Origin: Ditylenchus dipsaci
Lineage: Eukaryota; Nematoda; Chromadorea; Rhabditida; Anguinidae
Reading direction: 5' to 3'
DNA length: 64,000 bases
NCBI GenBank assembly: GCA_004194705.1
Contig: SADC01000166.1
Location: forward strand, 62,001-126,000
Positions 56,239-64,000 of the stretch are shown piece after piece (within the stretch, counting starts at the first letter, position 1; each line of letters begins with the position of its first letter). The position numbers and the translations under genes were made by a program. Below the pieces are notes generated by a model. The model searched no databases and had not been told where the DNA came from. It worked only from the letters and a program-made list of their open reading frames with translations.

Positions 56239-59138
56239 CTAAATACTTTTGACAGGAACTAATGTATTTGTATGAATTTTCTTCGGTTCAATAAAACAAC
56301 TTTTAAGAAACCGCGCTGCATCTCTGCGGATTGTGGAGTTGAATGTAAGATAGATGACTGGTGGTAAGCCTGGAACTACCAAATTTACTTAAAATATCAT
56401 CAAAACTTTTTTACCGTGTATATGAAACCAACAAAAGTATTGCAAATGTATAAAAAAACGTTGGGCACAAAATACATCATAGATACAGAGATGGATGTGG
56501 CCACAAAATTTAACATGCTTATTGTGAACACTTGTACGATCATCTAAAACTTGTTTAGTACTAAAAAATAGTACTGCATAAGGCGAAATTTTAGAAAAAG
56601 TCCTCATCTTCAAAAAAGCTTCTATTTTGACTGAATTCTTAGTGAGATTCTCACTCCTACAAGGTCATTAGCGTACAAGTCAGGAGCGGCTCCGAAGGCA
56701 AAAACGAGGAGGGCAAAGCACCACGAAAGCAAAAGTCTTACTATGCAGAATTCAAACTGAAGGTCGTCAACTTTGCGAAGGACAACGACAAAGCGAGAGC
56801 CGTTGTCAAGTTTGGAGTTGATCGAAAGCAAGTGGCTCCACACTTCAAGAAACGCGGGCTATGTGTGTTAGATTTGACTGGAAGTGTTCGTTCATATTTC
56901 AGACCTACTTCTAACTGCAGGTGGAAGAGTTTTAAAAAGCGGCCATTTTCATGATAATTTTTTTTCGAAATAAAATAAATTCAAGCTTTAATCTCTATTA
57001 AATGTAAAAATACCATTTTCTGCTTATAAGAAATACGCTTGGTTCCTTTAAGTTTGTAGAACTTGGTGAAAAAAAGTATTGAAAAGACAATATACAAAGT
57101 AGGAACAATTATACAAGTAGCTCCATCCCAGATTAAATGCGTCTGTGCCACATACTGAAAATCGAAAGTTTTTATTTTATGTCAAAAAATAGAAATTGAC
57201 TTACATTTCCAGCCTGCTCGTCTCTATACCCCACGAAAGGATTAACGAACCAATTAAAATAGAGCCCAGTAAAGGTGACTGGCATAATATGAAAAATGCA
57301 ATAGCTACCCCAGCTAACAAACATTGTATACCAAACGTAGATTCGCCATCCTAAATTTCGATTATTTAAAATATATATTTTTTAATTTTCTTCTAACAAA
57401 AAAAGAATGCTGACTGTGTCCTAGAGTTATTTTCATAAAAGTTCTTTTTTGCATGTTCTTGTAAAGGGTGCCTTATTTTTTATTCAGCGAAAAATAAAAA
57501 CATTTTTACGGTTGTTTAACTCTAAAATGGCTAACCCGGGTACTGTACCAAGTTAGCTTTTATGCATTAAGGTCACTTGTTTGTTTCTGAGGAAATATAA
57601 TTTCACTAGTCTCTATAAATAAAAAGCCAAAAAGGTTCATATTTATGGTTTGAAAAATACAATTACCTCCAAAAATCAAATCTTCAACTTCCGCTGAGAA
57701 TATTGCCACACATCTATTGACAACTAAAGTCATTTGGCCAAAACTTTCACACATCCAACAACCTTTAATTCATTTTTATTATTTTTTTTAATATTAATTT
57801 GATTGGAGTACCCCATGTGTAACATCCCAAAATATACATTAAATTTGGAAATGAACAAAACACTGCTCCAGTTATAGCAAAATAGCCATGCACGAAGTCT
57901 ATATTCCACAATATACAGCAGTCTACAATGCTTAAATAAAACAATAGTTTGTAGCAGGCATTGTTTTTCATGTGGCGATAAATAGATATAATGCAAGGAA
58001 TATACAAAATCTTAATTGCCAATTTTAGTGAGCATTTTTTATTTGAAGTGTTGAAAAAATAGTTTCAAGCGTTTTAATCACTTTTAGCGATCAAATATTT
58101 TCGTGAACTTAAGCGTCATGATAAAATCTGATCACTATCACCTAGGTGCGAATGCGGATTCTTTGTGAACTTAGTGTTACATTCAACACAGTATCTTGAT
58201 TGACCGTGAGACAGTTGACATTTCACTCAGGTTTTAAAAATTAATGCAACTTTTTGATTTGAAAACAGTGAAATAAGTTGAAAGTTAAAAATATGATTCC
58301 TAAGGTTTTCATCCAAAGGGATATGATAACTTGTAATTTACGATTTCAGATATTTAAATTTATAGTCAGGCGTGAGCTGTTCAAGATATTAAAGACAAGC
58401 GTTTGCTTTTTTGAAAAAAGCAATGTTTTTGTAATTTAAATTTTAATACAGTCTGACCTCGATAAAAGAACACACGAAAAAGTTAGGTTCTAGTCGATTA
58501 TCGGAGCACCTTTTTAAATTGCTTTTTTAACTCTAATTTATTTAATGGCATGGAAGATTTTAAAAAAGGTGGTCCCGATAACCGACTAGAAGCAAAGTTA
58601 GTTCCCGAACTGGGTCCTACACTTTTTCAGCCCGATTTTTTTTTTGATTTTTTTGTCAATTCTCTATCGACAGTCTGGTCTTGACTATCGCAAAGATAAC
58701 AATTTTCCCGACCGTTTTGCAAAATTCAACATTTTTCTCTTCTAAAAAGGCAAAACCTCGATAAACGGAGACCCTATTTTCGAAACAAGTGTCCGTTTTT
58801 CGAGTTTTCCCTCTTTAAGAAGGAAAGGTTCTAGGATTTTGAAAAACAATCAGCTAGATCAATATCTTCGCGATAGTCAGCACCGGACTGTCGATAAAGT
58901 ATTGACAAAATATTAATAAATAGGGCTAAAAAGTGTTGTTTCCAGCTGGGGACCGTTTATCGTGGTTCGACTGTACATGTTAACATTTTAAACCCACGTA
59001 ATAGATGGTAGTCAATACCAAAACAATACTGCCTTCCACAATATGTTGTCGTTTTTCCAGTGGCACTTCATCTACTGAAATATTGAAGCAAGAATACAAC
59101 CTTTTGTGTTCTTCTGGATGGAAAATATACAATTCCAT
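56239..59138 (-). CDS. SRT-type serpentine chemoreceptor, seven exons, intact
   Basis: Seven-transmembrane chemosensory GPCR of the nematode Srt family, expected in sensory neuron membranes. Exons: 59138-58998 (MELYIFHPEEHKRLYSCFN; TM1 start), 58010-57812 (ILYIPCIISIY; GAVFCSFPNLMYILG, a family hallmark), 57762-57667 (ESFGQMTLVVNRCVAIF), 57350-57205 (WRIYVWYTMFVSWGSY), 57154-57014 (YVAQTHLIWDG; TM5), 56543-56429 (MIVQVFTISMLNFVATSI; TM6), 56369-56239 (LPPVIYLTFNSTIRRDAAR; TM7 end, stop). The sum is 969 bases, 322 residues, with no frame change, a normal family length. Start choice: ATG 59138 follows aaaacagcc, a possible trans-splice acceptor; an in-frame ATG 25 codons upstream gives no extra family similarity. 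Introns 1 and 2 end in TTAAG and TTAAAG. Introns 1 and 5 carry transposon fragments. It is the only multi-exon gene here that reads cleanly. Confidence 0.88.
56690..56950 (+). pseudogene. Pogo/Tigger transposase N-terminal fragment in SRT intron 5
   Basis: 56733-56850 encodes KSYYAEFKLKVVNFAKDNDK then ARAVVKFGVDRKQV, the N-terminal HTH of pogo/Tigger transposases, in antisense to the SRT gene. It is similar to 24221-24330 and 12685-12835 but belongs to a slightly different subtype. No catalytic domain or clear inverted ends are seen. It stays within an intron, so SRT coding is not disturbed. Confidence 0.65.
58447..58975. mobile_element. Foldback MITE in SRT intron 1
   Basis: tacagtctgacctcgataaa and tttatcgtggttcgactgta are inverted ends. 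Most of the element is palindromic (gataacaattttcccgaccg with ttcgcgatagtcagcaccgg; aaaggcaaaacctcgataaa with tccgtttttcgagttttccc). As in 30495-30912, the centre repeats the terminal CCTCGATAAA motif. Confidence 0.75.
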
Positions 59139-59229
59139 GGCTGTTTTATTTTTTTGAGCAAAACTTGTTATAGTATTCAAAAATATATAATGGTAGCCTT
59201 TGCGAATTCTCAAATTTCACAAAGTAAAG

Positions 59230-60790
59230 AAAATCATTTAAAAGCGTCTGGCAATTAGATTTTAAGCAGGTGCTTCAAACTAATAATTTGTTTAATAAAA
59301 AGGAAGTTGAGCTTTTTTAGAAAAAAAAGCCAGACTGAACAAGAAATGCCATTCAAACCACGCTTTTGAGGTGATTTAAAAAGCTTATCCTTTAAAGGCC
59401 AAACAAAAATAGTACAAAAATCTTTTTAAGTGCAAAAATATTTTCGAAAGAGTTTAATAGCAACTTTAATGCTAAAAGTACTTTTTAATACATTTCGATT
59501 TTCAGCAGCATATTTGGTGAGTGTGAAATTCTAAACAAAGTTTTGAAGATAAAGAAAAATAGAAAATAAATTTTAAGGGAGGAATTTTTCGTTGTCGGCT
59601 AAATTTAATTTTTGCTTAATTGTTGCATTTTTCATAATGCTAGTCTCGAACAAAGCAAAATATTTTTCAAGACTACGATCTCCATCCCTGATTTTAAGTC
59701 ATTGTTTTGGGTAACGATTGGTGACGTTAAGTATTACAGTTGAGTCAGCTAAAGAAACTTCTAGGAAGCCTAAAATTGCTCTGAACTACTTATTAGGTTG
59801 GCTAATATTTTTCGGACTAGTATGAAAATTCAATGGGGTTCAAGTCTTCAAGACCTTTTTTGGATTTAAAAATTTCGTTTTGCCCCCGTATTTTATTTTT
59901 CCCTGGTGGAGAGGTTTGTTTGATGCTAATTGGGGTTTGGGTAATTACATCCCTATTAACCAACCTCTTACCCAAATTGCGGCTCTGACCAGAACTCTGT
60001 TAATAAAAACAGCTAATGGGTAGCTGTAAAGTTAAAGTTATAAATAAAAAATTGGACACTTGAACACAATCGAATATTTGGACGAATCCAAGAAGTTAAA
60101 AAAGAGGTTGTCGTAAACTTCAAATTTGAAGAAAAAATTTTTTGACCAATAATTTGAGCTTACGCTTCGAGGAACCGATGTATTTTTAATTTCACTAGAC
60201 TAAAATTTTCAACGGAAGACTAGTAACGCTACTAAAATTTAAGTCAGCTGCTATTGGCCGAGCCCATTTCCAGTTATATATTGAAAATTAGTCACCAAAA
60301 TTTCGTGTTTTGTGCTTATATATAGCTTAATGTTTACTCAGAAAAGTTAAATATCTCGTTTAACTAAAGTTAGTAAAAACTTAATGTATTCATAAGTGAA
60401 TTATAATTCAGAAATGTTCAGTAATATAATTAAAATTAGGTGATTCACCTTTCAACTTAATTATTAATTCGACTTAATTCTTAATTCGACATTAGCCTAA
60501 AAAAATCTTTGAAAGATCTATTTGCTTTAGTTAAGCGCAATGAATTTAATAAACAAACTAAATTGAAAAATCAATTAAAATTATAGAAAACCAACAATTT
60601 TCTAAAAATTTCTTCGTAATTTTTATAGGTCACCTCGAATATATTTAATATATTGGTATTGTATGGCTTTTTAAAGCTAATTTTAAAAATGTTTGGGAAG
60701 AAATTAATAAATTAATTAATAAATTTATTAATGAAAAAAAATTCTGTAAAAAAGTATCATATATAACTTTAAATTGCAGATGACCGGCGC
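59230..60790. other. AT-rich stretch, nothing recognised
   Basis: The presumed upstream region of the minus-strand SRT gene, followed by repeat-free AT-rich DNA. No exon, domain, RNA gene or clear repeat was found. Confidence 0.5.
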
Positions 60791-60798
60791 AAAGTTTT

Positions 60799-61241
60799 TC
60801 AAATTTCTTCTCTGTAAGTGTCTCTTTCAGGTGAACTTCTCCTTTTTCCTTCCCGAAAAGTTCCGTAAATTTTGAAAAATTTAGAAAATGGATCTAGAAA
60901 AAGATCTAAATCCCAGAGTCTTTCTAATATGCATTTGTATGCCATAGCCATTGATTCTTCACAGTCAGATAGTTCTGGATACACACCCTCGGGGTTGGAT
61001 TCATGGGATATCTAAAAAAATTTTATTTTATTTTTAAACTAAGAAAACAATACTTTTTATTGCGTGGTTCCAGTATAAACTCGTAATTCATCAATCTCTT
61101 CCCAGGTGAAAAGACAGCCCTCGAGTCGATTAAGTTTAAAAAAACACATGTATTTTCTAAATTTTTCAAAATTTGAAGAATTTTTCGGAAACACCATACC
61201 AAACTCCCAGTTTTTTTTTATTGCACTAGTTGAATCGCTGT
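60799..61241 (-). CDS. Unrecognised gene, last two exons
   Basis: Exon 61241-61081 (after atttcag; NWEFGMVFPKNSSNFEKF, then GCLFTWEEIDELR) joins in frame to exon 61011-60799 (after ttttttag; GVYPELSDCEESMAMAYKCI, then LERLWDLDLFLDPF, stop) across a 69-base intron that starts gtttat. The product is hydrophilic and charged, with no domain that I recognise. The 5' exons should lie upstream (higher coordinates), where the satellite at 61560-62550 begins, and were not found. If the first exon is not spliced, its frame ends at 61057. Confidence 0.4.
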
Positions 61242-61369
61242 CTGAAATCTTCACAAATGCTATCTTGGTGTGGCCTCTGAACGTCTTTGTTCTTTTGTGA
61301 GCGGTCAGACGGTTAGATTCTATAAATCATAGAAAAATTACGTGAACAAAGTTCTCAAAAATTATTGGT

Positions 61370-61485
61370 TATAATTGGGTTTGGTACAAGTAAATTTACC
61401 GGTAAATTGATTGTAAATTTGCGTAAGTTCATCGGGTGGGATTTACAATCACTAATTTCTAATTTATCCGGAAACGGTAAATTTG
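61370..61485. repeat. GGTAAATTTACC-type element fragment
   Basis: aagtaaatttaccggtaaat and gattgtaaatttgcgtaagt resemble the arms at 27115 and 16930. It adjoins the hairpin satellite. Confidence 0.45.
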
Positions 61486-61559
61486 GATTTTCGGTTGGTC
61501 TATTGTCGATTTTTTTGAATAACAATCAACAAAAAATTCTACAGTTATTTAAGTGTAGT

Positions 61560-62550
61560 TAACACTTAATAATTAATTTTACAAATACGGGAAACCAATG
61601 CAGGTTGATAACTGTACGTCGGTGACTGTAGAATTTTAAGTGTATCAAACAACAAATTCTATAGTTATTAAAGTACAGTTATCGACTAGGGTGAAACCAA
61701 TGCAGGTTGATAACTGTACGTTGATGACTGTAGAATTTTAAGTGTATCAAACAACAAATTCTATAGTTATTAAAGTACAGTTATCGACTAGGGTGAAACC
61801 AATGCAGGTTGATAACTGTACGTCGGTGACTGTAGAACTTCTAGCGTCTTAAATAACAAATTCTATAGTTATTAACGTACAGTTATCGACTAGGGTGAAA
61901 CCAATGCAGGTTGATAACTGTACGTTGATGACTGTAGAATTTTAAGTGTATCAAACAACAAATTCTATAGTTATTAACGTACAGTTATCGACTAGGGTGA
62001 AACCAATGCAGGTTGATAACTGTACGTTGATGACTGTAGAATTTTAAGTGTATCAAACAACAAATTCTATAGTTATTAACGTACAGTTATCGACTAGGGT
62101 GAAACCAATGCAGGTTGATAACTGTACGTCGGTGACTGTAGAATTTTAAGTGTATCAAACAACAAATTCTATAGTTATTAACGTACAGTTATCGACTAGG
62201 CTGAAACCAATGCAGGTTGATAACTGTACGTTGATGACTGTAGAATTTTAAGTGTATCAAACAACAAATTCTATAGTTATTAAAGTACAGTTATCGACTA
62301 GGGTGAAACCAATGCAGGTTGATAACTGTACGTTGATGACTGTAGAATTTTAAGTGTATCAAACAACAAATTCTATAGTTATTAACGTACAGTTATCGAC
62401 TAGGGTGAAACCAATGCAGGTTGATAACTGTACGTTGATGACTGTAGAATTTTAAGTGTAACAAACAACAAATCTATAGTTATTAACGTACAGTTATCGA
62501 CTAGGGTGAAACCAATGCAGGTTGATAACTGTACAGCGGTGACTGTAATA
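61560..62550. repeat. Hairpin satellite, 102-bp unit, about nine copies
   Basis: The unit repeats every 102 bases (for example at 61631, 61733, 61835 and 61937). Each unit is itself an inverted repeat: aaattctatagttattaacg then tacagttatcga on one side, ggttgataactgtacgttga then tgactgtagaatttt on the other, with tagggtgaaaccaatgca in the loop and aagtgtatcaaacaac as linker. Copies differ by a few bases (cgtcgg/cgttga, taaag/taacg). Single hairpins of the same type are dispersed through the window. Confidence 0.92.
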
Positions 62551-62582
62551 TTTTGTTAATATTTTTGTTAATCAATTAAGGC

Positions 62583-63010
62583 TGTATGTGAATTTCCCCA
62601 CCAAAAGTGTGAAATTCCTCACCAAATTACTGAATTTCCCCCACCATTTTAAAACGACCATATCTCAGTGTTTTCTTATCATTTTTTTATTTTTTTCAGA
62701 CCAGCATGTAGCCCTACTCTTCTAGTTTCTAATGAGTCATCAAACAAATTGTTAAATTTTAAAAACATTGAGAAAAGTTGGTTTTTATAAAACAACTTCT
62801 TGTTTTATATAAACTATTTTTTCTCAATGTTTTTCAAATTATAACAGTTTGGTTGATGGCTCATTAGAAACTAGAAGAGTAAGGCTACATGCTGGTCTAA
62901 AAAAATAAAAAAATGATAAGAAAATACTGAGATATGGTCGTTTTAAAAATTTGGTGGGGAAATTCAGTAATTTGGTGGGGAATTTCACACTTTTGGTGGG
63001 GAATTCAATT
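62583..63010. repeat. Near-perfect 425-bp palindrome
   Basis: gaatttccccaccaaaagtg at the left mirrors cacttttggtggggaattca at the right. Continuing inward, atatctcagtgttttcttat mirrors ataagaaaatactgagatat, and actcttctagtttctaatga mirrors its complement. A tract aaaacaacttcttgttttat is at the tip. CCCCACCAAA-type boxes repeat three times in each arm. No coding sequence. Confidence 0.85.
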
Positions 63011-63409
63011 TGATCCATTAATTAATAAAAATTACTAATTTATTGGTATTAGTGAATTAGAAGAGGAAGGGAATAATAAGATAAATTTTATGTTTACAAG
63101 TAGACTAATTGATCGGTTAATAAAGCAGTGTATGAAACAACTTTACTTATAACTTGTTAAAGTGATTTAAAATCTCCAAGTCATTATTTTTCATAAAATA
63201 TTTAAAAAAACCTTGCACTGAATTCGATACGTCATCGAGATATAAGCCTGAAAAAAATCCCAACCCTCGCTTTTTTGTGATATTTTACTAGTTAAGTTTG
63301 TGCTTTAAATCGCAAAAGTTTATATTCCGTGCTGTAATCAATAACTTTGAAAACTAAAGTTGCTTTTCAGTTTGACTACTCGTCGACTTTTATTATTTTT
63401 TGTTGAAAC

Positions 63410-63721
63410 ATGGGTCAAAGCCTCGGCAAATCACAGTCCTGCACTAAGAACCTTACTACAGCTATGGATTGCCGCCAAGAAAAAAAACAGTTCCGAAATG
63501 GTACTAATTTTTCATTGCTAAATTTATGGCTAAAATTTTTAGAACTTAATTTTTTCTCAGAATATGGTAATCATTTTACGAAGGAGTACTGGGGTCGAAA
63601 TAGAAATGGACACGCCAGTGGTCGTAGAGCAGATAAGGATAGCACCGAATTTCGGATGGTGGAATCGGAAAAGCAGTACAGAGAAGAAGTTATCCAGAAA
63701 AATTGTGAGCTTATGATTTAA
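63410..63721 (+). CDS. Small unrecognised protein, two exons, N-myristoylation-like start
   Basis: Exon 63410-63500 begins MGQSLGKSQS. A 60-base intron (gtacta...ttctcag) follows, and exon 63561-63721 encodes HFTKEYWGRNRNGHASGRRA then DKDSTEFRMVESEKQYREEV. The spliced product is 83 residues; because the intron length is a multiple of three, the unspliced frame also stays open. Residues after Met (GQSLGKS) could accept a myristate, but position 6 is Gly and not Ser/Thr, so this is weak. The C-terminal half is charged. A gtgagc near 63703 could be another donor, so the gene may continue beyond this exon. Family unknown. Confidence 0.5.
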   Translation: MGQSLGKSQSCTKNLTTAMDCRQEKKQFRNGTNFSLLNLWLKFLELNFFSEYGNHFTKEYWGRNRNGHASGRRADKDSTEFRMVESEKQYREEVIQKNCELMI

Positions 63722-64000
63722 AAAAATTGCAAATCAAATTAAAATCGAAAACATTAGGAGGTTTTGCTTTAGTGTAGGATTTGTCTTAACCACATATTTT
63801 TTATTTCACTATATTCAGCAAATTTTCTTTACTTGTCGAGTGGACTTAACAAATGCTTAAAGGACGTTAACGTCTATGAAAACGGTTGCCTTCCGCCAAT
63901 TCAAACAAATTTCCTAACTATGGAATTCTGTACGGAATTTTTAATTTGGTTTCTAACACAACTGAACCTAAACTTATATTCTAGGTCATGTTTTGTTAGA
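63722..64000. other. Window end, nothing recognised
   Basis: An acceptor-like ttcag at about 63820 is followed by an open segment. It might be a further exon of the preceding gene, but it is too short to support. Confidence 0.3.

Noticed and set aside
56981..57014. Reading the SRT frame through to a stop at 56981
   Set aside because: Splicing at 57014 to 56543 restores the TM6 and TM7 motifs of the family, so the read-through is intron.
61560..62550. Hairpin repeats as possible CRISPR or integron array
   Set aside because: Spacer-like segments are identical in every unit and there are no associated genes; it is a satellite.

Overview
This is nuclear DNA of a eukaryote, very probably a nematode. 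It is AT-rich, its genes are split by many introns of about 40-60 bases, and it is packed with DNA-transposon debris. The best evidence is a complete SRT-type chemoreceptor gene (serpentine receptor class T, known to me only from nematodes) on the minus strand at 56239-59138. Its seven exons join to exactly 969 bases in one open frame. A two-domain ShKT secreted protein and short runs of the nematode telomere hexamer (TTAGGC/GCCTAA) at 3530-3565, 14400-14440 and 47010-47030 agree with this. I cannot name the species.

Layout. 1-7800: repeats only (MITEs, foldback elements, tRNA-like pieces). 7823-11823 (minus): a cystathionine gamma-lyase-like gene of 11 exons. 12560-13353: end of a pogo/Tigger-type transposon. 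13400-16370: repeats, including a foldback element with a mariner-like transposase tail. 16382-23215 (plus): a thioredoxin-glutathione-reductase-like gene in which every recognisable redox residue has been replaced. 23733-26079: a nearly complete pogo/Tigger-type transposon with intron-containing transposase. 26476-43862: three tandem copies of a carboxylesterase gene (one degraded, one nearly complete, one 3' fragment). 44985-49727: small secreted-protein genes and the ShKT gene. 50735-54092: a broken M12B (ADAM/reprolysin-like) metalloprotease with a hAT-like insertion. 54390-55305: another pogo-like remnant. 56239-59138: the SRT gene, with two transposon fragments in its introns. 60799-61241: an unrecognised minus-strand gene. 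61560-62550: a 102-bp hairpin satellite. 63410-63721: a small unrecognised gene.

Three themes run through the window. (1) Many introns, in host genes and in the transposase, end in AAG instead of CAG/TAG; the intact SRT gene needs two such sites to stay in frame. (2) Almost every multi-exon gene except SRT carries single-base frameshifts, often in short homopolymers; even the tRNA-Lys lacks two bases. Long-read assembly error and real decay are both possible, and the conserved amino acids on either side of the shifts favour error for at least the lyase. (3) The repeats form a few related families: Tigger-type ends (CAGTC...CTCGATAT), pogo-type ends (TACCGTATTTCCT), and hairpins built from CTACAGTTATCGAC arms, each found as single elements, nested elements and tandem arrays.

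The genes do not form an obvious pathway. The lyase (cysteine supply) and the reductase-like gene (thiol redox) are both linked to thiol metabolism and are neighbours, but nothing in the sequence shows they work together.
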